This document shows positions 27,361-37,370 of a stretch of 64,000 bases of DNA, in pieces. The position numbers and the translations under genes are program-made. The notes under the pieces were generated by a model that was not told the DNA's origin, searched no databases, and worked only from the letters and a program-made list of their open reading frames with translations. Origin of the DNA: Pseudomonas panipatensis (lineage in GTDB: Bacteria > Pseudomonadota > Gammaproteobacteria > Pseudomonadales > Pseudomonadaceae). The stretch's first letter is position 1. Every line of letters starts with the position of its first letter. Location: the NCBI RefSeq assembly GCF_900099785.1, contig NZ_FNDS01000006.1:182057-246056 (forward strand), read 5' to 3'.

Positions 27361-30081
27361 ATGCGTTTCGATCACCTCAGGAATCACCTGCTCGAGTTCC
27401 TCGACAAGGGCTTTCCCGCACGTCAGCTGCGGCGCCTTGTGTCGCTCGACCCGTTGCCTGGCTCCGTGGTCGGGCGCCAGGCGCCCGGTCCCTTGGCCCA
27501 GGGTTTGCTGGAGTGCTCGGTGCTCGAGCCGCAGAGCCTGTTCGAGCGTCTGAGCAGTCGCCGCGAAGGCCTGAGCGAGGAGGAGGCGGTCGAGCGCCGG
27601 CTGGTCAGCGGGCTCAACCAACTGGGCCAGGAGCGGCCGATGAGCCTTTGGGCCCATCTGTGGTTCTGCTACTGCGGTCCCTTCAATCTGCTGCTCAGCC
27701 TGATGCTGCCGATCGCCTGGTTCACCGAGGGCCGCGACACCGCGCTGGCGCTGGGCGCCATGCTGCTCATCGGCACGCTGTTGCGCTTCGTCCAGGAGCG
27801 ACGCTGCAACGCCGCCACGGAAAAGCTCAAGGCGATGGTCGGCAACACCGCCACGGTGTTCCGCTCCCTCGACGAGGGCAGCGGCCTGCAACGGCGCCAG
27901 GAGGTGCCGATCGAGCACCTGGTGGTGGGTGATGTGCTGTGGCTGTCGGCCGGCGACCTGGTGCCGGCGGATGTGCGTCTGCTGAGCGCCAAGGACCTGT
28001 TCGTCAGCCAGGCCGCGCTGACCGGCGAGCCGATGCCGGTGGAGAAGTTCGCCATGGTCCGCGACGCGCGCCAGAGCGATCCGCTGGCGCGCGACAGCCT
28101 GTGTTTCATGGGCACCAGCGTGGTCAGCGGCTCGGCCCAGGCGGTGGTGCTCGGCATCGGTGCGCGAACCTTCGTCGGCTCCCTGGCCGAACGGGGCAGT
28201 GCCGCCGAGCCGGCGCCGAGCACCTTGCAGGCCGCGGTCCGCGAGGTCAGCTGGCTGCTGATCCGCCTCATGCTGGTGACGACGCCCTTGGTCCTGCTGC
28301 TCAACGGCCTGGGCAAGCACGATTGGCTGCAGGCGACCCTCTTCGCGCTGTCCGTCGGCGTTGCCCTGCTGCCGGAAATGCTGCCGTCGATCGTTACCTC
28401 GATGCTGGTCAAGGGCGCCGTTCTGCTGAGCCGGCGCAAGGTCATCGTCAAGCGCCTGGACGCCATCCAGAACCTTGGCGCCATGGACATCCTCTGTACC
28501 GACAAGACCGGCACCCTGACCCAGGACCGGATCGTTCTGGAGCGCCACACCGATGCCTTCGGCGCGGTGGACGACCGCGTCCTGCAACTGGCCTACCTCA
28601 ACAGTCACTACCAGACCGGGCTGAAGAACCTGCTCGACCTCGCCGTGCTCGAACACCTCGAACTGCGCCACGCGCTGCGCGTGGACAGCCGTTACCGCAA
28701 GGTCGACGAGATTCCCTTCGATTTCGCCCGGCGGCGCATGTCGGTGGTGGTCAGCGAGCGCAACGACTACCACCTGTTGATCTGCAAGGGCGCCCTCGAC
28801 GAAGTGCTCGCGGTGTGTGACCGGGTGCGCCAGGGCGATCGGGTCGAGCCGCTCACCGGCGAGCGCCTGGCGCGCATCCGCGCGGTCGCCGAGGCGCTCA
28901 ATCAGGATGGCCTGCGCGTGGTCGCCGTGGCCACCGCCGAGCTGCCGCCGAGCCGCGAGGTCTATGGCCTGGCCGACGAGCAGGGACTGTGCCTGGACGG
29001 CTACATCGCCTTCCTCGACCCGCCCAAGGAAACCACCGCGCCGGCCCTGCGCGCGCTGGCCGCCCATGGCGTGGCGGTGAAGGTGCTGACCGGCGACAAC
29101 GCGCACGTTTCCCTCAAGGTCTGCAAAGACGTCGGCCTGGAGGTGCGTGGCGTGTTGCTCGGCCCTCGGCTGGACGACTACAGCGACGCCGAGTTGGGCG
29201 AGCTGGCCGAGCGCAGCACGCTGTTCGCCAAGCTTTCTCCGGCGCACAAGGAGCGCCTGGTGCGCGTCCTGCGCGGGCGTGGCCACGTGGTCGGCTTCCT
29301 CGGCGATGGCATCAACGACGCCCCGGCCCTGCGCAGCGCGGACATCGGCATCTCGGTGGCGTCGGCGGTGGACATCGCCAAGCAGGCCGCCGACCTGATC
29401 CTCCTGGAAAAGAGCCTGGCGGTGCTGGAGGCGGCGGTGGTGGAAGGGCGGCGTACCTTCGCCAACCTGCTCAAGTACCTGCGCATGAGCGCCAGCGCCG
29501 GCGTCGGCAAGGTGTTCAGCGTGCTGCTGGCCAGCGCCTTCCTGCCTTTCCTGCCGCTGCTGCCGCTGCAACTGCTGCTGCAGACCCTGCTCTACGACAT
29601 CTCCCAGGTGGCCATCCCCTTCGATGAGGTCGATGCGCAACTGCTGCGCCAGCCGCAACGCTGGAGCCGGCAGCGCCTGGGCGGCGTCATGGCGCTCGTC
29701 GGCGCGCTCGGCGCGCTCTTCGATATCGCCACCTTCCTGCTGCTGTGGTTCCTGTTCCAGGCCGACTCGCCGGCGCGGCAGGGGTTGTTCCAGTCCGGCT
29801 GGTTCGTCGAGGGACTGATCGCGCAACTGCTGGTGGTGCACTTGATCCGCACCCGGCGCATTCCCTTCCTGCAGAGCCGCGCCGCCTGGCCGCTGCTGGG
29901 CATGACCGCGGCGATGGTCGCGGTGGCCATCTTCCTGCCCATGGGCCCGCTGGCGCGGCTGTTCAAGCTGCAGGCCCTGCCGTGGGACTTCTGGCCGTGG
30001 CTGGCACTGATACTGCTCGGCTATCTGGGCCTGAGCCAGGCGCTGAAGGGCTGGTTCGCCCGCCGCTGCGGCTGGCTGTAA
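27361..30081 (+). CDS. mgtA: magnesium-translocating P-type ATPase
   Basis: 906 residues. P-type ATPase motifs: ALTGEPMPVEK near 222, phosphorylated Asp in DKTGTLTQD at residue 381, and GFLGDGINDAPALR near 650. About ten membrane segments and the P3B (MgtA/MgtB) pattern of the C-terminal half identify it as an Mg2+ importer. A small hairpin (GCCGCT/AGCGGC) lies in the short 84-bp leader before GGGAG. I see no long regulatory leader like that of enteric mgtA. Confidence 0.9.
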   Translation: MRFDHLRNHLLEFLDKGFPARQLRRLVSLDPLPGSVVGRQAPGPLAQGLLECSVLEPQSLFERLSSRREGLSEEEAVERRLVSGLNQLGQERPMSLWAHLWFCYCGPFNLLLSLMLPIAWFTEGRDTALALGAMLLIGTLLRFVQERRCNAATEKLKAMVGNTATVFRSLDEGSGLQRRQEVPIEHLVVGDVLWLSAGDLVPADVRLLSAKDLFVSQAALTGEPMPVEKFAMVRDARQSDPLARDSLCFMGTSVVSGSAQAVVLGIGARTFVGSLAERGSAAEPAPSTLQAAVREVSWLLIRLMLVTTPLVLLLNGLGKHDWLQATLFALSVGVALLPEMLPSIVTSMLVKGAVLLSRRKVIVKRLDAIQNLGAMDILCTDKTGTLTQDRIVLERHTDAFGAVDDRVLQLAYLNSHYQTGLKNLLDLAVLEHLELRHALRVDSRYRKVDEIPFDFARRRMSVVVSERNDYHLLICKGALDEVLAVCDRVRQGDRVEPLTGERLARIRAVAEALNQDGLRVVAVATAELPPSREVYGLADEQGLCLDGYIAFLDPPKETTAPALRALAAHGVAVKVLTGDNAHVSLKVCKDVGLEVRGVLLGPRLDDYSDAELGELAERSTLFAKLSPAHKERLVRVLRGRGHVVGFLGDGINDAPALRSADIGISVASAVDIAKQAADLILLEKSLAVLEAAVVEGRRTFANLLKYLRMSASAGVGKVFSVLLASAFLPFLPLLPLQLLLQTLLYDISQVAIPFDEVDAQLLRQPQRWSRQRLGGVMALVGALGALFDIATFLLLWFLFQADSPARQGLFQSGWFVEGLIAQLLVVHLIRTRRIPFLQSRAAWPLLGMTAAMVAVAIFLPMGPLARLFKLQALPWDFWPWLALILLGYLGLSQALKGWFARRCGWL

Positions 30082-30488
30082 GGCGCGGAGCGGGGGCCGC
30101 GCCACGGCCCCGCTGGGCGAGGGGCTGCAGAAATGCCATGGGAATGCTGCGCTTTTGCCATCATTTGTTGGCATTTTTGCCAGCATGGCACCTCGTTATT
30201 TTGTGAAATTCCTTTATTTTCAAATGCTTAAGAATCGGCACGGAATGTGCTGAGGGCTTGCCCGTTTGCGCTCGAAGCGACGCACGATGTACCGCATCGT
30301 CCATCACCCGTCGCCTGGCGTCCGCCGTTGCGCTGGATCAGCCATGGCCGCTTTCCGCCTGTTCGAGGGCCGGGGCGAGCGGCCAGAGCCGCAAGGTTCA
30401 TTCGCCTGGCCGCGTTCACGGCAGATCGCCCCCGAGCATCCGCTTTCACGTCGACGCGCATTCTGGATTCGCCGAAAAGGACAGCACC
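30082..30488. other. 407-bp intergenic region before the chemoreceptor
   Basis: No convincing gene. The segment 30130-30230 is AT-rich and contains several TGCCA/TGGCA repeats in both orientations, followed by a -24/-12 type promoter at 30235. The remaining 230 bp to the chemoreceptor start is a long GC-rich leader without a clear reading frame. Confidence 0.5.
30235..30252 (+). promoter_or_regulatory. possible sigma-54 promoter
   Basis: TCGGCACGGAATGTGCTG keeps the GG (30237) and GC (30249) dinucleotides of a -24/-12 promoter at the exact 12-base period, with GCACG after the GG. One base differs in the -12 TTGC (GTGC). It lies about 240 bp upstream of the chemoreceptor start. Confidence 0.45.
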
Positions 30489-32636
30489 ATGTTCCTCCGC
30501 AAAATTTCCATTCAATGGAAAATCACCCTGCTTGCGGGTTTGTGCCTGCTGGCGATAGTCGCGCTGCTCGTCGGCCTGTCGCTGTACGGCATGGAGAACT
30601 CCTCGCGGCTGGTCAAGGCGTCGAGCGCGCAGATGCTCAACGAGACCGCCGAGAAGCGCATCGAGGCCCAGGGCGAGGTGCAGGCGATGATCATCAGTCG
30701 CCAGTTCATGGAGGCCTACCAATACGGCAACGGCTTCGCCCGCGAGGTGCTGCTGCTGCGCGAGCAGGCGCAAAAGCGTGCCGTCGATGCCGCCGCGCTG
30801 CGCGACGATCTGACCCGCCTGGCGATGTCGGCTGTGCGCAGCAACCCGGGATTGCTCGGCCTGGCGGTCACCTTCGAGCCCGACGCGCTGGATGGCCAGG
30901 ACAGTCGTTTCATCGATCAGAAAGCGCGCGGCAGCAACGACAAGGGGCGCTTCTCGCTGTACTGGTCGCAACCGACGCCGGGCCAACTGACCGCCATGAC
31001 CCTGGCGGAGAGCGAGCTTGCCGACAGCACCAGCGGCCCCAGCGGAGAGTCGAACAACGCCTGGTTCGCCTGCCCGCGAGCCAGCCTCAAGCCCTGTGTC
31101 ATCGAACCCTACTTCTATGAGATCGATGGCCAGAAGGTGCTGATGACCAGCATCGCGATTCCGCTGCTGGTCGACGGCAAACTCATCGCATCGCTGTCGG
31201 TCGACATCAACCTCAGCAGCCTGCAGGCCCTCAGCCGCCAGGCCAGCCAGAAGCTCTACGCGGGCCAGACCCAGGTCAGCATCCTCAGCCCGCGTGGCCT
31301 GTTGGCCGGGCATAGCGCCGACGCCGCGCAGCTCGGCCAGCGCTTCGATCAACTGGACAGGCAGGATGGCGCGCGCTTGATCGGCCTGCTCGGTAGCGGC
31401 GACGCGCCGCAGAACCTGCAGAGCGAGCAGCAGTTGAAGGTGCTCGCGTCCTTTATGCCGATCCCCGACAGCAAACCCTGGGGCGTGTTGCTGCAAGTAC
31501 CGCAACAGGTGTTGGTCGGTCCCGCGGAAACCCTCAAGGCCGAGCTGAACCAGCGCAATCACGCCGGCACCCTGATCGAGGTGAGCCTCGGCCTGCTGGC
31601 CTCGGTGATCGGCCTGCTGCTGGTCTGGCTGATGGCCCGCAGCGTGACCCGGCCGATCCTCGGCGTGGCGCGGATGCTGGAAGACATCGCCAGCGGCGAA
31701 GGCGACCTGACCCAGCGCCTGGCCTACGCCAAGCAGGATGAACTGGGGCGGCTGGCCGGCTGGTTCAACCGCTTCCTCGACAAGCTGCAGCCGGTCATCG
31801 CCGAGGTCAAAGGCTCGGTGCAGGCGGCTCGGGGCACCGCCGATCAGTCGGCGGCCATCGCCACCCAGACCAGCGCCGGCATGGAGCAGCAGTACCGCCA
31901 GGTCGATCAGGTGGCCACCGCTTTCCACGAAATGAGTGCCACCGCCCAGGACGTCGCCGGCAGCGCGGCGCAGGCGGCGGACGCCGCGCGGGATGCCGAG
32001 CAGGCCACGCGCAATGGCCTCGGCGTGATCGACCGCACCACCACCAGCATCAACCAACTGGCGACCGGCATGAGCGAGGCCATGGCCGAGGTCGAGGGGC
32101 TGGCGGCCAATAGCGAGCGCATCGGCTCGGTGCTCGAAGTGATTCGCGCCATCGCCGAGCAAACCAACCTGCTGGCGCTGAACGCCGCCATCGAAGCCGC
32201 GCGTGCCGGCGAGGCCGGGCGCGGTTTCGCCGTGGTCGCCGACGAAGTGCGCAATCTCGCCCGGCGCACCCAGGAGTCGGTGGAAGAGACGCGCCTGGTC
32301 ATCGAGCAACTGCAGGCCGGCACCCGCGACGTGGTGAGTTCCATGGGCAACAGCCATCGCCAGGCCCAGGACAGTGTCGAGCAGGTCGGTCAGGCGGTCA
32401 TCGCGCTGCAACGGATCGGCGAGGCGGTGACGGTGATCACCGACATGAGCCAGCAGATCGCCAGCGCCGCCGAGGAACAGAGCGCCGTGGCCGAGGAGAT
32501 CAACGGCAACGTCGGGAGCATCCGCGACGTCACCGAGTCGCTCACCGGCCAGGCCAACGAATCGGCGCGGGTCAGTCAGTCGCTCAACGAACTGGCGAAC
32601 CAGCAGCAACGGCTGATGGATCAGTTCCGCGTGTGA
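30489..32636 (+). CDS. methyl-accepting chemotaxis protein
   Basis: 715 residues. First membrane segment at about 11-31, a large periplasmic dCache-like ligand domain to about 355, a second membrane segment ([18 protein letters not shown], about 363-380), HAMP (to about 440) and a cytoplasmic coiled-coil with the signalling tip [20 protein letters not shown] near 555-575. No CheR-binding pentapeptide at the C terminus. The ATG 30489 starts the first transmembrane helix. The ligand is unknown. Its 3' end overlaps the convergent binding-protein gene by 53 bp. Confidence 0.93.
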   Translation: MFLRKISIQWKITLLAGLCLLAIVALLVGLSLYGMENSSRLVKASSAQMLNETAEKRIEAQGEVQAMIISRQFMEAYQYGNGFAREVLLLREQAQKRAVDAAALRDDLTRLAMSAVRSNPGLLGLAVTFEPDALDGQDSRFIDQKARGSNDKGRFSLYWSQPTPGQLTAMTLAESELADSTSGPSGESNNAWFACPRASLKPCVIEPYFYEIDGQKVLMTSIAIPLLVDGKLIASLSVDINLSSLQALSRQASQKLYAGQTQVSILSPRGLLAGHSADAAQLGQRFDQLDRQDGARLIGLLGSGDAPQNLQSEQQLKVLASFMPIPDSKPWGVLLQVPQQVLVGPAETLKAELNQRNHAGTLIEVSLGLLASVIGLLLVWLMARSVTRPILGVARMLEDIASGEGDLTQRLAYAKQDELGRLAGWFNRFLDKLQPVIAEVKGSVQAARGTADQSAAIATQTSAGMEQQYRQVDQVATAFHEMSATAQDVAGSAAQAADAARDAEQATRNGLGVIDRTTTSINQLATGMSEAMAEVEGLAANSERIGSVLEVIRAIAEQTNLLALNAAIEAARAGEAGRGFAVVADEVRNLARRTQESVEETRLVIEQLQAGTRDVVSSMGNSHRQAQDSVEQVGQAVIALQRIGEAVTVITDMSQQIASAAEEQSAVAEEINGNVGSIRDVTESLTGQANESARVSQSLNELANQQQRLMDQFRV

Positions 32637-33531
32637 CGCCGGGCGGCGCCGCGGTGGGCGGCGCGGCGCCGAACACGTTCTGCAGCAGGTCGAGGTAGCG
32701 CTGTTTGTCGTCGCCCTGCAGCGTGGCGCTGTAGGCCCTGGCCACCGCCGGACGAATCTCCGGCAGCAACTGGTCGATGCCCTTGACCAGCGCGCGGCCG
32801 AGGTCGCTGTTGGAACAGGCGATATAGCCGGCTTGGTAAGCGGGAGTGCCCTTGATCGCGTAGCGCCGCACATTCGGCGGCGCCTTGCCGGATGCCGTGG
32901 CGCGATGCGCCACCTCGTTCGGATACGCCAGCACGCCGTCGATGTCGCGGCTCTGCGCGGCCAGCATGCCGAGAAGCCCGTCGAGCTGGTCCAGGGCGTA
33001 CCGGCGGTACACCTGGCGGTCGGCCGCGTGCTCGTCGAGCAGTGGATCGATGGAGGTCCCGTACTTCCTGCCCCCGAGCACCCCGAGGCGGAATCGCCCG
33101 CTCGCCAGCAGCGCCTGCAGATCGACCTCGCCGTCGTGCACCGGCGGCTGCTCGCGGTCGGCCATCACGTACAGGTGGATGGGCAGCATCAGCCGGTAGG
33201 CCTGGCTGAAGACGAAGGCCTTTTCCCGCGCCGGCGTTTTCAGGAAGCCGGCGAAACAGGCGTTATCGAGGCTCTTCATTTCCTGCTCGATCCGCGGGTA
33301 GTTCGCCGGCACCTCGACCCGCTGGTGGCGGTAGGCCGTCAGCCGCTGGGCGGCGATGTCCTGGGCGATATCGGCCAGGCCATGCTCGCGTTCGGGGCCG
33401 GAGAGGATGAACAGTGGCGGGAAGTCGGTGATCAACCAGCGCACCACGGGCTCCGATGCGCGGGCGGTGAGGACGCTGGAAGCCAGTAGCAAGGCGAACG
33501 GTGCTAAGGCTTTGGGGAAGTGGCGCAGCAT
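32584..33531 (-). CDS. periplasmic solute-binding-like protein (TIGR02285 type)
   Basis: 315 residues with a signal peptide ([18 protein letters not shown], cut near ARAS). [12 protein letters not shown] near the start and the two-lobed layout fit the extracellular solute-binding family 3 branch called TIGR02285. No permease or ATPase gene is adjacent, so it may act as a sensory binding protein or be a stand-alone. The C-terminal 25 residues are Ala/Pro/Gly-rich and are encoded over the end of the chemoreceptor gene on the other strand. Confidence 0.75.
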   Translation of the reverse strand: MLRHFPKALAPFALLLASSVLTARASEPVVRWLITDFPPLFILSGPEREHGLADIAQDIAAQRLTAYRHQRVEVPANYPRIEQEMKSLDNACFAGFLKTPAREKAFVFSQAYRLMLPIHLYVMADREQPPVHDGEVDLQALLASGRFRLGVLGGRKYGTSIDPLLDEHAADRQVYRRYALDQLDGLLGMLAAQSRDIDGVLAYPNEVAHRATASGKAPPNVRRYAIKGTPAYQAGYIACSNSDLGRALVKGIDQLLPEIRPAVARAYSATLQGDDKQRYLDLLQNVFGAAPPTAAPPGVTRGTDPSAVAAGSPVR

Positions 33532-33797
33532 GGTCGTCCCTGAGTGCTTGTCCGGTGGCTGGCGGTGTTCGCTACGGCGCACACAATAAAACAAAGGCGA
33601 TCGTCGGCGACAGCTTCCGTCAGCGCGGCGCTCCCGTCGCTGTCTGGCGCCTTGCGCTGTGGCGGGACAGGCGGCGGCGTGCGCGCGGCGGAACCAGCGC
33701 CTCCCCGGCAACTGGCGAATGGCGCTGCTTCCCGCGTATCCGCGGCTAGACTTGAGCAGGTGACCTGGGCTCGGCACGCCGGGCGATGGAGGAGCAG

Positions 33798-34037
33798 ATG
33801 TCGAACGAGCATGAATCCCTCGAACAGACCCTGGGTGGTTTGACTCTGGAACCGCTGGACGGCGCGCCGAGCGCGGCGCCGCCCAAGGCCAGGGTGGTGT
33901 TCCAGGTGGACACGCGCGCTGGCGGCGACCGCCGCAAGCAGGCCGACCGCCGGCAGACGGTGCGCTTCGAAGCGGACCGTCGCCAGGGGCCGCGCCGCGC
34001 CCGTGGCGATGCCTGGACCGGCAGCAGTTTCAGCTGA
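33798..34037 (+). CDS. small charged hypothetical protein (79 aa)
   Basis: 79 residues: an acidic first half (MSNEHESLEQTLGGLTLEPL) and a very basic, Arg-rich second half with the repeated element DRRKQADRRQ / ADRRQGPRRAR. No signal or membrane segment. The ATG follows GGAGGAG at an appropriate spacing, which supports it being real. Function unknown; the basic tail could bind nucleic acid. Confidence 0.5.
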   Translation: MSNEHESLEQTLGGLTLEPLDGAPSAAPPKARVVFQVDTRAGGDRRKQADRRQTVRFEADRRQGPRRARGDAWTGSSFS

Positions 34038-34172
34038 CAGCGCACAGGCCAGGGCGCCCGCCGTCATCGCCATTCAGGATGCACGGCGGCCATGACAGTC
34101 GCGAGACGCCCTTGGCCGTGGGCGGGCGGAATCCGCATCGCACGCTGACGTGGCCGATGAGGCCTATCGAAC

Positions 34173-35027
34173 CTAGGGCTCGACGCTGACGCTGGCGGTC
34201 ATCCCGGCGCTCAGGTGCACGTCCTGCGGGAGCTGGTCGAGGTGGATGCGCACCGGGATGCGCTGGGCCAGGCGCACCCAGTTGAAGGTCGGCTCGACGT
34301 TGGCCAGCAGTTGGCTGTCGGGCAGGGCGTTGCGGTCGGTGATGCCGCTGCTGATGCTTTCCACCCGGCCGTCGATCTCGCGGTCGCCGCTCATCAGGGT
34401 GACGCGGGCGCGCATGCCGACCTTGATGTTGGGCAGCTTGGTTTCCTCGAAGTAGGCGGTGACATAGAACGACTTCTGGTCGACCAGGGCGAGTACCGCC
34501 TGGCCGGCCTGGGCGTAGTTGCCCTGGGCCAGGCGCAGGTTGGTCACCTGGCCGTCGCGCGGGGCGCGCATTTCGCTGCGCGCCAGGTTGATCTCGGCCT
34601 GGGCCACCGAGGCGAGGGCTTCCTGGTACTGGCTGTTGGCGATGGCGGCGTTGAGCTGGGCGGTCTCCTTGTCTTCGGCGCTGATCGCTGTGCTGGTCAG
34701 GCGGTTGCGCCGGTTGGCTTCGCTCTGGCGCAGGCGGTATTGCTGCAGGCGGGTCTCGGCGACGGCCTTGGCTTCATTGAGGTTGGCCTGGTAGCGCTCG
34801 CGGTCGATGCGCATCAGCAGGTCGCCGGCCTTGAGCTGCTGGTTGTCGACGATGGGCAGGTCGGTGACCCAGCCGGAGACGTCCGGGGCGATCACCACCA
34901 CGTCGGCGCGCACCCGGGCGTCGCGGGTCCACGGGGAAAGCATGTAGTAGCGCCACAGCCAGGCGCCGGCGAACACGGCGGCGACCACCACGAGCAGGGT
35001 GGCGAGTACCCGGAAGAATCCACGCAC
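34173..35027 (-). CDS. HlyD/EmrA-family efflux periplasmic adaptor (AaeA-like)
   Basis: 284 residues. One N-terminal membrane anchor (about 5-27) is followed by a lipoyl-type domain (SGWVTDLPIVDNQQLKAGDL), a coiled-coil hairpin (EAKAVAETRLQQYRLRQSEA) and a beta-barrel domain. The GTG start follows GGAG. It is the last gene of an operon with a FUSC exporter and a DUF1656 protein, the order seen for AaeXAB-type aromatic carboxylic acid efflux systems. Confidence 0.88.
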   Translation of the reverse strand: MRGFFRVLATLLVVVAAVFAGAWLWRYYMLSPWTRDARVRADVVVIAPDVSGWVTDLPIVDNQQLKAGDLLMRIDRERYQANLNEAKAVAETRLQQYRLRQSEANRRNRLTSTAISAEDKETAQLNAAIANSQYQEALASVAQAEINLARSEMRAPRDGQVTNLRLAQGNYAQAGQAVLALVDQKSFYVTAYFEETKLPNIKVGMRARVTLMSGDREIDGRVESISSGITDRNALPDSQLLANVEPTFNWVRLAQRIPVRIHLDQLPQDVHLSAGMTASVSVEP

Positions 35028-35039
35028 GCGGTTTCTCCT

Positions 35040-35252
35040 CTATCCGTTGGCCGCACTGAACAGCCAGGTGACGCCCGCCAGCAGGAGCACGAAGAGCGCG
35101 CAGTCGAACAGCGCCTCGTGCCAGATCCAGCGCGCCAGGGGCGTCAGTTGCAGGAGCAGGCGCAGGCCGATGGTCAGCCCCAGCGCCGCCAGCCCGTAGA
35201 GGAACATCGGGCTCAGGTAGACCCCGCCCAGGGCCCATTCAGACAGGCCCAT
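35040..35252 (-). CDS. DUF1656 small membrane protein (AaeX-like)
   Basis: 70 residues with two membrane segments (LYGLAALGLTIGLRLLLQL-like and ALFVLLLAGVTWLFSA). The ATG at 35252 is chosen because GGAGG lies 6 bases upstream; an ATG six bases earlier has no room for a ribosome site. It overlaps the FUSC gene end by 14 bp and precedes the adaptor gene by 12 bp. Such proteins accompany FUSC-family exporters; their exact role is not known. Confidence 0.85.
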   Translation of the reverse strand: MGLSEWALGGVYLSPMFLYGLAALGLTIGLRLLLQLTPLARWIWHEALFDCALFVLLLAGVTWLFSAANG

Positions 35253-37233
35253 GGTCATCCTCCAGGTGGCACCACTGATGCCAGGTGTAACGCAGTTGGC
35301 GCAGCGCCGCGCGGGTCAGGCGGTAGTGTTCCTGCTGGCCGTCGGGGTGCGCGTCGAGGGCCTGTTCCAGGCGCTCGCAGAGGGCATCCAGATGCGCTTC
35401 GCGCGCGGGCGAGGGCTCGCCTTGCAGCTGTTTGCCCAGTTCGGCGAGGAAGCGTTCGCGCTGCACCCGCAGTTCGCCCTGGGCGCCGGCCATGCAGGTG
35501 CGCAGGTGGATCAGCTCGCTGCCCAGGTCGAGCGCCAGCAGCCCGGCCAGCCAGCGCCGGCGCATGCCGCTGGGCAGCAGGCTGTAGTGCCGCGCCAGGC
35601 GGATCAGGCGGTCCGCCATGCGTCCGCCGAACCAGCCTTCCGCCTGGGGCAGCGGGTAGCGGGTCAGGCGTGCCAGGTCGGCGGCGATGGCATCGCTCAG
35701 GCGCCGGGTCATCCAGTCCGAGGGCAGCGGCAGCAGGCGGAATACCACGACCGCGAAGCCGACGCCGATGAGGGTGGCCTGCGCCGAGTTGAGCAGGCTG
35801 GCGAAGTCGTACTGCATGTTGTTGTGCGGCGCGACCAGGGTGACGAACTGGATGGCGAAGGTGGTGGCGGTGCCGGTGAGCAGCGGCACCGCCATGCCCA
35901 GGGCGGCGAAGAACAGCGGCACGCCGAGAGCCATGCAGAGCAGCGGGAAGCCGTTCCATTGCGGTAGCAGCCACTGGTCCACCAGGGCGGCGGCGAGCAG
36001 CGCGTAGAGGATGCCGCGGAGGAAGCTCAGGCTGATCTCCACCGCATTGTCGCGGTTGGCGAACAGGCTGCAGATGATGCCGGCCATGAGCATGCCGCCA
36101 ATCGCCGCGGGCCAGGCGCTGGCCAGCCAGAAGGTGGCGATGCCGAGCAGCGCCAGGGCGCTGCGCGCGCCGTAGAACAGCGCCACCAGCCAGTCGCGGT
36201 GCCAGGACAGCCCAGGCAGGTCGGCGCCTTCCAGCCTACCGCTGGCCACGCCGGCGGCGGCGCGTTCGGCCTGGATGACCTTGAACAGCAGCACCTGGCA
36301 GCGCGCCAGACAGTAGCGCAGGTCGTTGCTCAGCTCGCTGTCGCTGGCGGCGTCGATGAGGCGTTCGCGCAGCGCTTGCAGAGTATCCAGGTTGCGCCCC
36401 TGCAAGGCCGCCAGCAGCTCGGCGATCCAGGGGCCCAGCCGTTGCTCGTCGGCGGCGTCGAGCATGCGCCGCTGGCGCGACACGCCGCGCGCGGTGCGCA
36501 GCAGGCTGAGGATGTCGCGCGAGAGCAGGCGCAGCGCCTTCGCGCGTTGCTGGCCCTGGTAGCCCTCGAACCAGGCATGGTCGCGCTGCGCATCGGCGGC
36601 GACGATGCGCCCGAGCAACTGGAGGATGCCTTCCGGCTCGCGTGCCTTGCCCTGGACCGCGTTGACCGCGGCGTGCAGGGCCACCTGGAGGGTGTCCTGG
36701 GCCAGTTTGCCGAGGCTTTCCTCGACCCGTTGCGGCCACAGGGTGGCGCTGACCACCGAGGCGCAGACGATGCCCAGGCAGATTTCGCTGCAGCGCGCGA
36801 CGGCCTGGTCGAACACCTGCAGCGGCTGGCTGATCGCTGGCAGGCCGATGATCGCCACGGTGTAGCCGGCCAGGACGAAGGCATAGGAAACGTGGTTGCG
36901 CAGGCTGGTCGAGGCCGCCGTGCACAGCCCCAGCCAGAGCGCCAGGACGAGCAGGAACAGCCAGGGCGCCTGGGCGAAGAGAGCCATGAACAGGACTGCC
37001 ATGACGGTTCCCGCCAGGGTGCCGAGCAGGCGGTACAGGCCCTTGGCGATGACCATCCCGGACAACGGCTGGGAGACGATGAACACGGTCATCAGCGCCC
37101 ACTGTGGCTGCTCCAGGTCGAGGCGGAACGACAGCCAGAGGGCGATGCCGCCGGCCAGCAAGGTCTTGCAGGCGAAGGTCAGCGCCGTGCCCTGGGGGGC
37201 GACGAAGGCGTGGATGGCGGGGCTCAGCTGCAC
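35239..37233 (-). CDS. FUSC-family aromatic acid exporter (AaeB-like)
   Basis: 664 residues from a GTG start. Two blocks of membrane helices (about 15-170 and 350-480) are each followed by a cytoplasmic helical region, the FUSC layout of fusaric acid resistance proteins and AaeB. With DUF1656 and HlyD-type partners it would export hydroxylated aromatic acids across the inner membrane or envelope. This fits a strain that degrades hydroaromatic compounds, although linkage to that regulon is only by proximity. Confidence 0.9.
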   Translation of the reverse strand: MQLSPAIHAFVAPQGTALTFACKTLLAGGIALWLSFRLDLEQPQWALMTVFIVSQPLSGMVIAKGLYRLLGTLAGTVMAVLFMALFAQAPWLFLLVLALWLGLCTAASTSLRNHVSYAFVLAGYTVAIIGLPAISQPLQVFDQAVARCSEICLGIVCASVVSATLWPQRVEESLGKLAQDTLQVALHAAVNAVQGKAREPEGILQLLGRIVAADAQRDHAWFEGYQGQQRAKALRLLSRDILSLLRTARGVSRQRRMLDAADEQRLGPWIAELLAALQGRNLDTLQALRERLIDAASDSELSNDLRYCLARCQVLLFKVIQAERAAAGVASGRLEGADLPGLSWHRDWLVALFYGARSALALLGIATFWLASAWPAAIGGMLMAGIICSLFANRDNAVEISLSFLRGILYALLAAALVDQWLLPQWNGFPLLCMALGVPLFFAALGMAVPLLTGTATTFAIQFVTLVAPHNNMQYDFASLLNSAQATLIGVGFAVVVFRLLPLPSDWMTRRLSDAIAADLARLTRYPLPQAEGWFGGRMADRLIRLARHYSLLPSGMRRRWLAGLLALDLGSELIHLRTCMAGAQGELRVQRERFLAELGKQLQGEPSPAREAHLDALCERLEQALDAHPDGQQEHYRLTRAALRQLRYTWHQWCHLEDDHGPV

Positions 37234-37370
37234 AGCGGCGCGCCTTTGTTCGAGTGTTTTTCTCAGTCTAGAAGCAAATGCGCGAGGGCTTGGCGCGTTC
37301 CGCCGGCGATCGGTGGACGGCGCGCTGGCGAAGGCTCGGGTGAGGCGCGGGCGGTGTGCCGGGGTGTGGC

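Noticed and set aside
27295-30186. 963-codon minus-strand frame opposite mgtA
   Set aside because: Shadow frame; P-type ATPase motifs on the plus strand explain the region.
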